A stretch of 64,000 nucleotides of DNA from Herminiimonas fonticola (GTDB lineage Bacteria > Pseudomonadota > Gammaproteobacteria > Burkholderiales > Burkholderiaceae_D): positions 215,469 through 279,468 of the forward strand of contig NZ_PTLZ01000004.1 in NCBI RefSeq assembly GCF_003293745.1, read 5' to 3'. Positions within the stretch are counted from its first letter, which is position 1, and each line of letters starts with the position of its first letter. Below, in pieces: positions 37,047-47,397 of the stretch. The position numbers and the translations under genes were made by a program. The notes below the pieces were generated by a model. That model searched no databases. It saw only the letters and a program-made list of their open reading frames with translations, and was not told where the DNA came from.

Positions 37047-40000
37047 ATGATTTCTCCGCAATTTACTCACCTCCGCCTGCATTCCGAATATTCCATCGTC
37101 GACGGTCTGGTCCGCATCGATGACGTGATCGCCGCCGCCGCTGCCGATGCGCAGCCTTCGCTCGCGATTACCGATCTGGCCAACCTGTTTGGCATGGTCA
37201 AATTCTATAAAGAAGCGCGTTCCAAAGGCATCAAGCCCATCGTCGGTTGCGACGTCTGGATCAGCAACGATAACGATAAGGACAAGCCATCGCGCTTGTT
37301 GTTATTGGTCAAGAACAAGACCGGTTATTTGCAACTCTGCGAATTATTGTCCAAAGCATGGCTGACCAATCTGCATCGCGGTCGTGCCGAAATTCGTCCC
37401 GAGTGGCTGGAACAACTTGCCGCAGAAGGTGGGCCGAATGGTTTGATTGTTTTATCCGGCGCGCATTTTGGCGATGTCGGTATGGCGATCGATAACGGCA
37501 ATCTGGCCGGCGCCGAGCGTAACGCCAAGCGTTGGGCAGAAATTTTCCCCGGTCATTTCTATATTGAAGTCCAGCGCGCCGATCAGCCGAATATGGATGC
37601 GCATGTGCGCCAGGCATCGGTGCTTGCGGCCAAACTGAATCTGCCTTTGGTAGCGACGCATCCTGTGCAATTTCTGGATCAGGCTGAATTCACCGCGCAT
37701 GAAGCACGCACCTGTATTTCTGAAGGCGAAATTCTTGCAAATCCGCGCCGCATCAAGCGCTTCAATGAGCGGCAGCGCTTTACCACGCAAGCGGAAATGG
37801 TCGAGCTGTTTGCCGATATGCCAAATGCATTACAGAACTCGGTAGAAATCGCCAAGCGCTGCAATCTGGTGCTGGAACTGGGCAAGCCGAAGTTGCCTAA
37901 TTTCCCAACACCTGACGGTTCTTCAATTGATGAATTCCTGGTCAAGGAAGCGCAACGTGGTCTGGACGGACGCCTGGAACATTTGTATCCAGATCCTGAA
38001 CTGCGCGAAAAAAATCGCGAGCGTTATCAGGCGCGCTTGAAGTTCGAGACAGATACCATCATCCACATGGGCTTCCCCGGCTACTTCCTGATCGTGGCCG
38101 ACTTTATCAAGTGGGCAAAAAACAATGGCGTACCGGTCGGGCCTGGCCGCGGTTCGGGGGCTGGCTCGCTGGTGGCGTATTCGCTATTGATTACGGATCT
38201 GGATCCGCTGCAATACAACCTGCTGTTCGAGCGTTTTCTGAATCCTGAGCGGGTTTCCATGCCCGATTTCGATATCGATTTTTGCCAGGAAGGGCGCGAT
38301 CGCGTCATTCAATATGTGAAGGATCAATACGGCAAGGATGCGGTGTCGCAGATTGCCACCTTCGGTACGATGGCGGCCAAAGGTGCGGTGCGTGACGTTG
38401 GTCGCGTGCTGGATTTCGGCTACAACTTCTGCGATGGCATTTCCAAGCTGATTCCATTCAAGCCGGGCAAGCTGGTCACGATAGCTGATGCGATCAAGGA
38501 AGAGCCGTTGCTGGCGGAACGTCTGGAAAATGAAGAAGAAGTAAAACAGTTGCTGGAGCTGGCGCAACAAGTTGAAGGCATCGCCCGCAACATCGGTATG
38601 CATGCCGGTGGTGTGTTGATCGCGCCGGGCAAGCTGACTGACTTCTGTCCTTTGTACACGCAGGGCGGCGACGCCGGCGTGGTGTCGCAATACGATAAAG
38701 ACGACGTTGAAGCCGTCGGTCTGGTGAAGTTCGACTTTTTGGGTTTGACCACGCTGACGATTCTGGATCGCGCAGTGCGTTACATCAAGGATCTTGATCC
38801 GGCAATGGCGGACTTTGCGCTGGAAAAATTACCGCTGAACGATAGACCGTCATACGAGCTGCTAACCAAGGCGAAAACCGTCGCCGTCTTCCAGCTGGAA
38901 AGCCGTGGCATGCAAGGCATGCTGAAAGATGCGCGCCCCGATCGCTTCGAAGACATTATCGCGCTGGTCGCTTTATACCGTCCGGGTCCTATGGATCTGA
39001 TTCCTGATTTCTGCCGACGCAAACACGGTGAACGTTTTGAATATCCGGATCCGCGTACCGAAGCCATCTTGTCCGAAACCTACGGCATCATGGTGTATCA
39101 GGAACAGGTGATGCAGATGGCGCAGGTCATCGGCGGTTACTCGCTGGGTGGCGCAGATCTGTTGCGTCGCGCGATGGGTAAGAAAAAAGCCGAAGAAATG
39201 GCGCAGCATCGCGAGCTGTTCCGTGCCGGCGCGGCGAAGAATGATCTGTCTGCTGAAAAAGCCGACGAGATTTTCGATTTGATGGAAAAGTTTGCCGGCT
39301 ACGGTTTTAATAAATCGCATGCCGCTGCTTACGCTTTGCTGTCGTATCACACAGCCTATTTAAAAGCGCATCATCCAGCCGCGTTCATGGCAGCCAACTT
39401 GTCGCTGGCGATGGACGACACCGACAAGATCAAGATTCTGGTTGAAGATGCGCTCGATATTTGCGGTTTGACTTTGTTGCCGCCAGACATCAATCAATCC
39501 GATTATCGTTTTACGCCTGTCGGTGTGCCAGGCAAAAAAGCCATGCAGATACGCTATGGTCTTGGCGCGGTCAAAGGCTCAGGAAAAGGCGCGATTGATG
39601 CGATCGTCAATGCGCGCCAGGACAAGCCATTTACCGATTTGTTCGACTTCTGCAAACGCGTAGATAAACGCCAGATCAATCGCCGCACCATTGATTCGTT
39701 GATACGCGCGGGTGCTTTCGATTGCTTCAACGTCGATCGCGCGATTCTATTGGCATCTGTCGGTTTTGCGATGGAATGCGCGGAACAGGCTGAAGCGGCA
39801 GCAAATCAGGTTAGTTTGTTTGGTGGTGACGATAGCGATCTGGAAACGCCGCCGGAATACGTCAAGGTATCGCCGTGGAGCGACAAGCAAAAACTGACCG
39901 AAGAAAAAGCCGCGTTGGGTTTTTATCTATCCGGCCATTTGTTCAATGCATATGCGGAAGAAGCGCGTCGTTTTGCACGTACCAGTTTGAGCAAACTGGA

Positions 40001-40508
40001 ACCATCGCGCGAACCACGCACGATAGCCGGTGTGATTTCCGGCGTACGTACACAGATGACGCAACGTGGTCGCATGATCATCGTGACGCTGGACGATGGC
40101 AGCGCGACAGTCGATGTGACCGTGTACAACGAAGTGTTCGATGCGAATCGCAATCTGTTCAAGGAAGATGAGTTCCTCGCAGTTTCAGGCAAAATTTCGG
40201 AAGATCGCTTTTCAGGTGGCTTGCGCATCACTGCCGAGAAAGTGATGGATATCGCAGCGGTGCGTATTCAGTACGCCAAGTGCATCTATTTATCGCTGCA
40301 GGCATCGGCAGACGTCAATGCTTTGATGGCGACCTTGCAAGCGTCAGCGCGCGCAGACGGTAGTCCGGTTGTGATTCAATACCAGAATCCGAAGGGCGTA
40401 TCGGAATTGCGCTTCGCGGAGCAATGGCGCATCAATCCGGATGACAACACCAAACAAAAACTGATCGATTTATATTCGGAAAAAAATGTACAGATCGCTT
40501 ACGACTGA
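37047..40508 (+). CDS. dnaE: DNA polymerase III alpha subunit
   Basis: 1153 residues (E. coli 1160). Replicative polymerase. N-terminal PHP domain ([18 protein letters not shown]), Pol3 catalytic palm with Asp pair in [14 protein letters not shown] about residue 400 and a third Asp beyond ([10 protein letters not shown] region), fingers with [20 protein letters not shown] and [15 protein letters not shown], tandem HhH, and a C-terminal OB fold ([20 protein letters not shown]). AAAGGAG lies 25 bases before the ATG, somewhat far. msbA follows 73 bases later. Confidence 0.97.
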   Translation: MISPQFTHLRLHSEYSIVDGLVRIDDVIAAAAADAQPSLAITDLANLFGMVKFYKEARSKGIKPIVGCDVWISNDNDKDKPSRLLLLVKNKTGYLQLCELLSKAWLTNLHRGRAEIRPEWLEQLAAEGGPNGLIVLSGAHFGDVGMAIDNGNLAGAERNAKRWAEIFPGHFYIEVQRADQPNMDAHVRQASVLAAKLNLPLVATHPVQFLDQAEFTAHEARTCISEGEILANPRRIKRFNERQRFTTQAEMVELFADMPNALQNSVEIAKRCNLVLELGKPKLPNFPTPDGSSIDEFLVKEAQRGLDGRLEHLYPDPELREKNRERYQARLKFETDTIIHMGFPGYFLIVADFIKWAKNNGVPVGPGRGSGAGSLVAYSLLITDLDPLQYNLLFERFLNPERVSMPDFDIDFCQEGRDRVIQYVKDQYGKDAVSQIATFGTMAAKGAVRDVGRVLDFGYNFCDGISKLIPFKPGKLVTIADAIKEEPLLAERLENEEEVKQLLELAQQVEGIARNIGMHAGGVLIAPGKLTDFCPLYTQGGDAGVVSQYDKDDVEAVGLVKFDFLGLTTLTILDRAVRYIKDLDPAMADFALEKLPLNDRPSYELLTKAKTVAVFQLESRGMQGMLKDARPDRFEDIIALVALYRPGPMDLIPDFCRRKHGERFEYPDPRTEAILSETYGIMVYQEQVMQMAQVIGGYSLGGADLLRRAMGKKKAEEMAQHRELFRAGAAKNDLSAEKADEIFDLMEKFAGYGFNKSHAAAYALLSYHTAYLKAHHPAAFMAANLSLAMDDTDKIKILVEDALDICGLTLLPPDINQSDYRFTPVGVPGKKAMQIRYGLGAVKGSGKGAIDAIVNARQDKPFTDLFDFCKRVDKRQINRRTIDSLIRAGAFDCFNVDRAILLASVGFAMECAEQAEAAANQVSLFGGDDSDLETPPEYVKVSPWSDKQKLTEEKAALGFYLSGHLFNAYAEEARRFARTSLSKLEPSREPRTIAGVISGVRTQMTQRGRMIIVTLDDGSATVDVTVYNEVFDANRNLFKEDEFLAVSGKISEDRFSGGLRITAEKVMDIAAVRIQYAKCIYLSLQASADVNALMATLQASARADGSPVVIQYQNPKGVSELRFAEQWRINPDDNTKQKLIDLYSEKNVQIAYD

Positions 40509-40581
40509 TCGCTTGCATCATTTATGCAAACGCAGTCGCAATGGGTTTCTGTAGCTGTTTACAACATGGAAATATAGATAG

Positions 40582-42318
40582 ATGAAATTCCCTGCACATT
40601 TGAGTCGCCTGTTCGGCATGCTCGGCCCATACAAGAAGCGGCTGATCATTGCCTTTTGCGGCATGATCATGACGGCATTGACGGAGCCTATGTTCCCGGC
40701 CGTGATGCGCTTGCTGCTTGATCATGGTTTTGGCGGAAAACCGACGTTCTCGCTTTGGTTGGTGCCGTTGGCAATCATTGGTATTTTTGTATTGCGTGGC
40801 ATTTCGACTTATACGACGACATACATGATGACCTGGGTGTCGTCGCGCTTGTTGAATGTCCTGCGGCAGAAAATGTTTACACGCATTCTCGATGTTCCTT
40901 TGGGTTTTTACAGCACGCATTCAGTAGGGCGCGTGATCAATTCGATGATGTTTGAAGTGCAGCAGATCGTCGATATGGTCACTCGAGTATATACATCGTT
41001 AATTCGCGACTCGTTGACTGTAATTGTTCTGTTGAGCTTTTTGTTATGGCTGAATTGGCGCTTGACTCTGGTTGCTCTGGTATTGCTGCCATTGATTGCA
41101 ATCGTTGTACGTATGACTGGCAAGCGTGTGCGCAGATTGACGCGTGAGTATCAGTCAGTCAATGCCGAGCTGACACAAGTGCTGGAAGAAACCACGCGCG
41201 CCAGTCAGGTAATCAAGATTTTCGGTGGGCATCAATACGAGCGGGATCGCTTCGAAGCGCGTGCCGACAAGTTGCGCAGTTATACGATGCGCATGGCAAG
41301 TACGCTGGCAGCGACGACCCCAGTGACGCAAATCATGGCGGCTTGTGCGGTGGCGATCGTGATCGTGATTGCATTGATTCAATCGGGACAAAATCAAACC
41401 ACAGTCGGCGGTTTTGTCTCTTTCATTACCGCGATGTTGATGTTGTTGGCACCTTTGAAAAGCATTGCTGAAGTGAACGGTCCTTTGCAGCGTGGTTTGA
41501 CGGCAGCGGAAGCGGTGTTTGGATTGATCGATGCAAATCCGGAACGTACAACAGGCAAGACCCTGCCGGGACGTGCGGCAGGGCGTCTGGATTTCATCAA
41601 TCTTGGCTTCTCATATCCTGGCCACCAGGCAATGGCGCTGCAGGATATCAATCTGGTCGTTATGCCGGGCGAGACCGTCGCATTCGTTGGCATGTCAGGT
41701 GGTGGCAAATCCACGCTGGTTAATCTGGTTCCTGGTTTTTATCCCGCGACGACCGGTGAGATTCGCATTGATGGAGATGCGATTGAAGACGTCTCGTTAA
41801 CGAGCTTGCGCAAACAAATTGCGATGGTGAGCCAGCATGTTGTTCTATTCGACGATACGATTTCTGCCAATATTGCCTATGGCGATGCAGAACCTGATCG
41901 CAATCGTGTGCTCGCCGCTGCCAAGGCAGCGCATCTGGATGACGTGATTGCCGGTTTGCCGCAAGGGCTGGAAACGATGATAGGCGATAACGGTTCGCGC
42001 TTGTCGGGTGGGCAACGCCAGCGCATGGCCATTGCACGCGCGATCTACAAAGATGCACCTATTTTGATTCTGGATGAAGCAACGTCGGCGCTGGATTCGG
42101 AATCCGAACGTGCCGTACAGGCGGCGCTGGATGAATTGATGAAAGGGCGTACGACCTTGGTGATCGCTCATCGTCTGTCGACGATTGAACGTGCCGATCG
42201 GATAGCTGTCTTGGCCGAAGGACAACTCGTCGAATTGGGTTCGCATCAGGAGCTGCTGGAGAAAAATGGCGTGTATGCAAATCTGTATCACTTGCAGTTT
42301 GCAAAAGAAGTGAATTAA
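40582..42318 (+). CDS. msbA: Lipid A export ATP-binding/permease protein
   Basis: 578-residue half-transporter. Six-helix membrane domain (about 20-310) followed by the ABC ATPase: Walker A VGMSGGGKST (about 375), Q-loop VSQHVVLFDD, signature LSGGQRQRMAIARAI, Walker B ILILDEATSALDSE, H-loop VIAHRLST. Flips lipid A-core across the inner membrane. Directly upstream of two glycosyltransferase genes on the same strand, which suggests an LPS-core cluster. kdsA nearby serves the same pathway on the other strand. Confidence 0.93.
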   Translation: MKFPAHLSRLFGMLGPYKKRLIIAFCGMIMTALTEPMFPAVMRLLLDHGFGGKPTFSLWLVPLAIIGIFVLRGISTYTTTYMMTWVSSRLLNVLRQKMFTRILDVPLGFYSTHSVGRVINSMMFEVQQIVDMVTRVYTSLIRDSLTVIVLLSFLLWLNWRLTLVALVLLPLIAIVVRMTGKRVRRLTREYQSVNAELTQVLEETTRASQVIKIFGGHQYERDRFEARADKLRSYTMRMASTLAATTPVTQIMAACAVAIVIVIALIQSGQNQTTVGGFVSFITAMLMLLAPLKSIAEVNGPLQRGLTAAEAVFGLIDANPERTTGKTLPGRAAGRLDFINLGFSYPGHQAMALQDINLVVMPGETVAFVGMSGGGKSTLVNLVPGFYPATTGEIRIDGDAIEDVSLTSLRKQIAMVSQHVVLFDDTISANIAYGDAEPDRNRVLAAAKAAHLDDVIAGLPQGLETMIGDNGSRLSGGQRQRMAIARAIYKDAPILILDEATSALDSESERAVQAALDELMKGRTTLVIAHRLSTIERADRIAVLAEGQLVELGSHQELLEKNGVYANLYHLQFAKEVN

Positions 42319-42371
42319 GTTTGTGAAGTTGGCGTGCTGTTTAGTTTGAATGCGATGGACCTGGAATATTG

Positions 42372-43184
42372 ATGAATGCATCCGTGATTATGACGACCTA
42401 CAACGCCATTGAATGGCTTGAAAAGGTGCTGTGGGGTTTTAGTGTTCAGACGGTGACTGATTTTGAAATCATCATTGCCGATGATGGGTCGACTGCAGAA
42501 ACCAAGGCGCGCATTGATGCGCTTCGTAATTTGATATCCATTCCAATTATTCACGTTTGGCAAGAAGACCATGGATTTCAAAAAACAAAAATTCTGAACA
42601 AGGCTATTCTTGCTGCCAATTCAGACTATCTAATTTTTACAGATGGCGATTGCATTCCAAGAAAAGATTTTGTGGAAACGCATTTGAAGTATCGCGAGAA
42701 GGGTTACTTCCTTTCTGGTGGGTACTTCAAGTTGCCTATGCATATTTCGAATGCGATTAGCAAAGATGACATCTTTAAGCAACGTTGTTTTAATGCAGAC
42801 TGGTTAAAAGCGAATGGCTTGAAGAGCAGCATCAAAATTCTCAAATTGACTGCATCAGGTTTTTTTGCAAAAGCATTGAATGCGCTGACGCCTACCAAGC
42901 CAACCTGGAATGGTCATAATGCTTCTGGCTGGAAGGCTGATCTGCTTGCAAGTAACGGCTTCAATGAAGAGATGCAATATGGTGGGGAAGATAGGGAGTT
43001 GGGCGAACGTTTGGTGAATATGGGTTTGTCGTCCAAGCAGATAAGGTATAGCGCGATCTGCGTGCACCTTGATCATGCAAGAAGTTATGTTTCTGAAGAG
43101 ACCTGGAAGAAAAATCGCGAGATCAGGGCGTTTACAAAAGTGAATAAAGTAACCAGAACATCGAATGGAATCAGTCGGGATTAG
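42372..43184 (+). CDS. Family 2 glycosyltransferase, probably LPS/core
   Basis: 270 residues. GT-A fold: VIMTTYNAIEWLEKVLWG, IIIADDGSTAET and the DxD-like YLIFTDGDCIP about residue 95. The galactosyltransferase-like second half has MQYGGEDRELGERL. No membrane segments. It lies 53 bases after msbA, and appears lower in GC than its neighbours by eye, common for surface-sugar genes exchanged between strains. Substrate unknown. ATG chosen over the TTG directly before it. Confidence 0.88.
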   Translation: MNASVIMTTYNAIEWLEKVLWGFSVQTVTDFEIIIADDGSTAETKARIDALRNLISIPIIHVWQEDHGFQKTKILNKAILAANSDYLIFTDGDCIPRKDFVETHLKYREKGYFLSGGYFKLPMHISNAISKDDIFKQRCFNADWLKANGLKSSIKILKLTASGFFAKALNALTPTKPTWNGHNASGWKADLLASNGFNEEMQYGGEDRELGERLVNMGLSSKQIRYSAICVHLDHARSYVSEETWKKNREIRAFTKVNKVTRTSNGISRD

Positions 43185-43260
43185 TTTCCGTTTTGAAGCG
43201 ATGGTAGTGTCGGTTGAATTCGTTGAATAGGTATGACGCACTTAGTGCGGGAGGAAATAA

Positions 43261-44025
43261 ATGTCAGAGAACGTTCAGGTAGTAAGCGAAGCGGCGAATG
43301 AAGACCGCGTCATCATTTGCATGAAATGGGGTACCAAGTACGGTCCAGAATATGTGAATCGCCTGTACGCTATGGTGCGCCGTAATTTGAAAGGCGATTT
43401 TCGCTTTGTCTGTCTGACGGATGACGGTAGCGGGATTCGTTCCGAAGTAGAGTGCTTTCCGATTCCTGATTTGAAATTGCCGGACGGCTTACCTGAGCGT
43501 GGCTGGAAAAAACTGACCACCTTTGAAGCTGACCTGCATGGGTTAAAAGGTACGGCCTTGTTTCTAGATGTCGATGTCGTGATCACCGACAGCATCGATG
43601 CCTTTTTCGAATATCCCGGCGAGTTTTTGATTATCCACGACTGGAAACGGCCTTGGCGTGTGACCGGCAATTCATCTGTGTATCGCTTCAAGCTTGGTGC
43701 GCATGCTGACGTGTTGCAGCAATTCCGTACTACGGGTGCCGAGGCGCGCAATGCATTCCGCAACGAGCAGGCATTTTTATCGGACGTGCTGCACAAACAG
43801 GGCAAGCTCAGTTACTGGCCTGCATCGTGGTGCTGCAGCTATAAATACCACTGCATTCCAACCTGGCCGACCAATTATTGGCGTGAGCCGTTTGTGCCGG
43901 ATGGAACGAAGATCGTGATTTTTCATGGTGAAGTCAATCCGCCGGATGCGCTGGAAGGTCGTCGCAATCGTGCTTTGCGTTTTGTACGCAAGGCACCGTG
44001 GATTAACCATTACTGGAAAGAATAA
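43261..44025 (+). CDS. Putative glycosyltransferase, GT8-like
   Basis: 254 residues, soluble. Starts IICMKWGTKYGPEYVNRLYAMV-like, with RFVCLTDD and a DxD in ALFLDVDVVI about residue 104, then FLIIHDWKRPW and a C-terminal HGEVNPPDAL. This pattern matches small glycosyltransferases of LPS or capsule loci. It is last in the dnaE-msbA-GT run and ends in two terminators. The acceptor sugar cannot be deduced. Confidence 0.8.
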   Translation: MSENVQVVSEAANEDRVIICMKWGTKYGPEYVNRLYAMVRRNLKGDFRFVCLTDDGSGIRSEVECFPIPDLKLPDGLPERGWKKLTTFEADLHGLKGTALFLDVDVVITDSIDAFFEYPGEFLIIHDWKRPWRVTGNSSVYRFKLGAHADVLQQFRTTGAEARNAFRNEQAFLSDVLHKQGKLSYWPASWCCSYKYHCIPTWPTNYWREPFVPDGTKIVIFHGEVNPPDALEGRRNRALRFVRKAPWINHYWKE

Positions 44026-44032
44026 AGCGTAA

Positions 44033-44062
44033 AAACAAGGACCTGATACAGGTCCTTGTTCA
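44033..44062 (+). terminator. Terminator after the glycosyltransferase gene
   Basis: AACAAGGACCTG against CAGGTCCTTGTT, small loop. T-run is poor, so termination may rely on the next hairpin. Confidence 0.7.
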
Positions 44063-44079
44063 TTTCACTTTAATGAATA

Positions 44080-44117
44080 AAAAACGGCATCATGTGCAAA
44101 CACATGATGCCGTTTTT
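44080..44117. terminator. Bidirectional terminator between glycosyltransferase and rng
   Basis: Perfect 17-base stem AAAAACGGCATCATGTG with CAAA loop; A- and T-runs serve both converging units. Confidence 0.92.
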
Positions 44118-44140
44118 CGTTGAGGAACGAAAATGCGGTT

Positions 44141-45604
44141 TTACATCAGGATGACGTCGTATTGTTCCTGGTGATACACAGTTTCCACCTGCAGCGAAAT
44201 TGGTTTGCCAAGGAAGTCACCCAGCATCGCCAAATGTTGCGATTCTTCTTCCAGAAACATGTCGATCACAACTTGCGATGCAAGAATGCGGAATTCGCGC
44301 GGATTGAATTGCTTCGCTTCGCGCGTCAGTTCACGCAGGATCTCGTAGCAAATCGTACGTGCGGTTTTGACCTGGCCTTTGCCGCTACAGGCAGGGCAGG
44401 GTTCGCACAGTATGTGTGCCAGAGATTCGCGCGTGCGTTTGCGTGTCATCTCGACTAGGCCCAGCGCAGAGAAGCCGGAAACCGATACTTTGGTTCTGTC
44501 GCGTGCCAAGGCACGATTCAATTCGTTCAATACGGCGGTTTTATGATCGGCATTTTCCATGTCGATAAAATCGAGAATCACGATGCCGCCCAGATTACGC
44601 AAGCGCAGTTGACGGGCGATGGCGTGCGAGGCTTCCAGATTTGTTTTGAAAATTGTGTCGTCAAAATTACGACCGTTGACGAAGCTGCCGGTGTTGACGT
44701 CTATGGTCGTCATTGCCTCGGTCTGATCGACAATCAGATAGCCGCCGGATTTCAAATCGACGCGACGACCCAGTGCGCGCTGGATTTCTTCTTCCACACC
44801 ATACAGATCGAACAGCGGGCGTTCGCCGGGGTAGTGCGCAAGCTTGGTCAATACAGATGGCGTGTACAGTTCGCCAAACTGCTGCAGCTTTTGATAATTT
44901 TCGCGCGAGTCAACCTGGATGCTGGCGGTTTCGTCATTGACGAAATCGCGCATTACACGTTGCGCCAGGTCGAGATCCTGATAAAGCAAGGATGGCGCCG
45001 GTTTGGTTTTCGCCAATTGCGTAATGTTGTTCCAGGTCTTGCGCAGATAATCGACGTCTGCCTGCAAATCCGCATCCGATGCATCTTCGGCCATCGTACG
45101 AATGATGAAGCCACCTTTTTCGCCTTCCAGCATCAGCTTCTGAACTTTGCCGCGCAGCAGTTCGCGTTCGGCTTCGTTTTCAATCCGTTGCGAAATGCCG
45201 ATGTGCGATTCTTGCGGCAGATACACCAGCATGCGACCGGCGATGGAAATCTGAGTCGACAGTCGCGCGCCTTTGGTCCCGATTGGATCCTTGATGACTT
45301 GCACGGTAATCGACTGCCCATCGAACAGCATACGTTCGATAGGAATCGGCGTGGTCGGCGGACCTTCATGTGAGCGGGCATCCCAGATATCTGCGACGTG
45401 CAGAAATGCAGCACGTTCCAGCCCGATATCGATGAACGCCGATTGCATGCCTGGCAACACGCGTACGACTTTGCCGAGATAGATGTTGCCGGCCATGCCG
45501 CGCGATAGCGTACGTTCGACGTGTAGTTCTTGTACTGCGCCTTGCAATACAAGCGCGACACGGGTTTCCTGCGGTGTGACGTTGACGAGAATATCTTCGC
45601 TCAT
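44141..45604 (-). CDS. rng: Ribonuclease G
   Basis: 487 residues. Endonuclease of the RNase E/G family, maturing 16S rRNA 5' ends and degrading mRNA. S1-like domain (GNIYLGKVVRVLPGMQSAFI), then catalytic core with Asp residues in TIDVNTGSF and IVILDFIDM, and zinc-link Cys motif CEPCPACSGKG. Ends with a short tail, without the RNase E degradosome scaffold, which supports RNase G. The start ATG overlaps the stop of maf (ATGA), so translation is coupled. Last gene of the hemF-to-rng operon. Confidence 0.94.
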   Translation of the reverse strand: MSEDILVNVTPQETRVALVLQGAVQELHVERTLSRGMAGNIYLGKVVRVLPGMQSAFIDIGLERAAFLHVADIWDARSHEGPPTTPIPIERMLFDGQSITVQVIKDPIGTKGARLSTQISIAGRMLVYLPQESHIGISQRIENEAERELLRGKVQKLMLEGEKGGFIIRTMAEDASDADLQADVDYLRKTWNNITQLAKTKPAPSLLYQDLDLAQRVMRDFVNDETASIQVDSRENYQKLQQFGELYTPSVLTKLAHYPGERPLFDLYGVEEEIQRALGRRVDLKSGGYLIVDQTEAMTTIDVNTGSFVNGRNFDDTIFKTNLEASHAIARQLRLRNLGGIVILDFIDMENADHKTAVLNELNRALARDRTKVSVSGFSALGLVEMTRKRTRESLAHILCEPCPACSGKGQVKTARTICYEILRELTREAKQFNPREFRILASQVVIDMFLEEESQHLAMLGDFLGKPISLQVETVYHQEQYDVILM

Positions 45605-46221
45605 AGAATGCGCAAGCCTGCCTGTTCCAGTAATTTTCCGGTTTCGTATAAGGGCAGGCCCATGATGCCTGAATAGCTGCCCGCAATGTCTTGAATGAAT
45701 AGCGCGGCCTGGCCTTGAATACCGTAGCCGCCAGCCTTGTCGTAAGGTTCTGCCGTCGCGCAATAGGCGCGTATTACTTCATCGGACAATTTGGTAAATG
45801 CGACGTCTGAGCGTTGCGTGATTTGCAGCGTTTGTTCATTGTGCAGGATTGCAACGTGAGTCAGAACTTGATGCGTGCGGCCCGACAATGCGCGCATCAT
45901 CTCTATCGCTTCTGCCTCATTGGCTGGTTTGCCGAGGATGTGGCCATCGAGCACGACGCTGGTGTCGGCGGCGAGTATCGGGCGTTGCGGCAATTTTCGC
46001 CACCACATGGTCTTTTGCGCGAAGGCTGCTTTTTCGAGCGTGATGCGCGCGACGTAATCTTCTGCGCGCTCGTTGGGTAATACGATTTCGCTGACTTCCG
46101 GGCCGCGTGGCGTGTGATCGCGCAATAGCAGCAATTCAAATTCGACGCCGATTTGCCGCAACAATTCACGACGGCGCGGACTTTTGGATGCGAGATAGAT
46201 TTTCTGCGGAAGCGGCTTCAT
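45601..46221 (-). CDS. maf: Maf-family nucleotide pyrophosphatase (YhdE-like)
   Basis: 206 residues. Hydrolyses non-canonical or pyrimidine nucleoside triphosphates to monophosphates; formerly septum inhibitor. Motifs: IYLASKSPRRRELLRQIG at the N-terminus, ILAADTSVVLDG, GKPANEAEA, YDKAGGYGIQG. Start is the MKPLPQK Met; homology does not extend upstream. Five bases after rlmH, overlapping rng. Confidence 0.93.
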   Translation of the reverse strand: MKPLPQKIYLASKSPRRRELLRQIGVEFELLLLRDHTPRGPEVSEIVLPNERAEDYVARITLEKAAFAQKTMWWRKLPQRPILAADTSVVLDGHILGKPANEAEAIEMMRALSGRTHQVLTHVAILHNEQTLQITQRSDVAFTKLSDEVIRAYCATAEPYDKAGGYGIQGQAALFIQDIAGSYSGIMGLPLYETGKLLEQAGLRIL

Positions 46222-46226
46222 CAGAT

Positions 46227-46697
46227 TTACACGCGATGATAAGGATGGTTTTGCGTGATAGACCAGGCGCGATATAACTGTTCCGCCAGCATCACACGTA
46301 CCATGCCATGCGGTAGCGTCAGGCTGGAAATGCGGATCAGCATGTCTGCATTCTTCTTGAAGTCGGCATCCAGCCCATCTGCACCACCAATGACAAAGGT
46401 GACGTCGCCACCTTCCTGCTGCCATTGTTTGAGTAATTGCGAAAGTTGCACCGAAGTCAGATCCTTGCCGTGTTCATCGAGCGCGATGATGCGTGCACTT
46501 TTCGGAACAGCGGCTTCGATCTTGCTACGTTCCAGCGCCATCGCGGTCTCTGCGGTTTTGCTGCCTGAGCGTTCGACCGGTTTGATTTCTTTCAGGACGA
46601 TACGGCAATCGGGCGGCATGCGCTTGGCATATTCGCTGAACCCGCTTTCTATCCACGCGGGCATTTTGTGACCGACGGCCGCAATAACGAGCTGCAT
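46227..46697 (-). CDS. rlmH: 23S rRNA pseudouridine-1915 N3-methyltransferase
   Basis: 156 residues, a SPOUT (knotted) SAM methyltransferase acting on helix 69 of assembled 70S ribosomes. Begins [15 protein letters not shown]; knot motifs [10 protein letters not shown] and [20 protein letters not shown], ending in HPYHR. Length normal. It follows rsfS by 28 bases, the standard pairing. Confidence 0.96.
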   Translation of the reverse strand: MQLVIAAVGHKMPAWIESGFSEYAKRMPPDCRIVLKEIKPVERSGSKTAETAMALERSKIEAAVPKSARIIALDEHGKDLTSVQLSQLLKQWQQEGGDVTFVIGGADGLDADFKKNADMLIRISSLTLPHGMVRVMLAEQLYRAWSITQNHPYHRV

Positions 46698-46725
46698 GAC
46701 AACGTTCTTGTATCAGCTGATCCGC

Positions 46726-47397
46726 TTATTCGGCGGATTTTGGTTTTGCCGGTGCGCGAGTTTTGGCAGCTGCTTTGCTCACTACTTTCTTGGCTGGTGC
46801 TTTTTTAGCTGGAGCCTTTTCTTTTTTGTAGGCGGCAGCTGTCTTGGTCGTGGCAACTTTGATGGTTTTGCCTACGGCCTTTTTGGCAGTTGTTTTCTTC
46901 GCCGGTGCTTTAGCTGCAGTCGATCTTGTGACGGCTGTTTTGCGCGCAGGTTTTTTTGGCTCGTCATCAAGCGTAGTCTGGCTGGCGCTTAAATGGCGAC
47001 CGACAGCTTTTTTCGGTGCTTCTTCATCGTCGGCCGATTTTTTGGACGTGCGTTTGGCCGCGCCGAATTTGACTTCTTTTTCGCCCCAGATTTCTTCCAG
47101 GCGATAGTAGGCACGGATCGCAGGTTGCATGATGTGGACGATCATGTCGCCCAGATCGACCAGTACCCATTCGCCGGTATCTTCACCTTCGACGCTGAGG
47201 ACATGACCGCCGTTTTCTTTGACCTTCTCGCGCACGGATGCGGCGAGCGCCTTGGTTTGGCGATTGGATGTGCCGGATGCAACCGCGATGCGGTCAAACA
47301 GGCTGGTAAGGTGGACGGTATCGAATACCTTGATGTCTTGCGCTTTGACGTCTTCCAGCGCGTCGATGACCAGGGCTTGCAGTTTTTTGATGTCCAT
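46726..47397 (-). CDS. rsfS: Ribosomal silencing factor RsfS with long Lys/Ala-rich tail
   Basis: 223 residues. Residues 1-about 115 are RsfS (DUF143): binds L14 on the 50S subunit and blocks subunit joining in starvation; motif VHLTSLFDRIAVASGTSNRQ and GEWVLVDLGDMIVHIM. Residues about 116-223 form a low-complexity Lys/Ala/Pro/Thr tail (KAPAKKTTAKKAVGK, KKAPAKKVVSKAAAK) like histone H1-type proteins; family members normally stop near 105-130. The ATG overlaps the nadD stop (TAATG). The tail could add rRNA or DNA binding. Confidence 0.93.
   Translation of the reverse strand: MDIKKLQALVIDALEDVKAQDIKVFDTVHLTSLFDRIAVASGTSNRQTKALAASVREKVKENGGHVLSVEGEDTGEWVLVDLGDMIVHIMQPAIRAYYRLEEIWGEKEVKFGAAKRTSKKSADDEEAPKKAVGRHLSASQTTLDDEPKKPARKTAVTRSTAAKAPAKKTTAKKAVGKTIKVATTKTAAAYKKEKAPAKKAPAKKVVSKAAAKTRAPAKPKSAE

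Noticed and set aside
44543..45373. Plus-strand open frame of 276 codons opposite rng
   Set aside because: Antisense of RNase G with no motifs.
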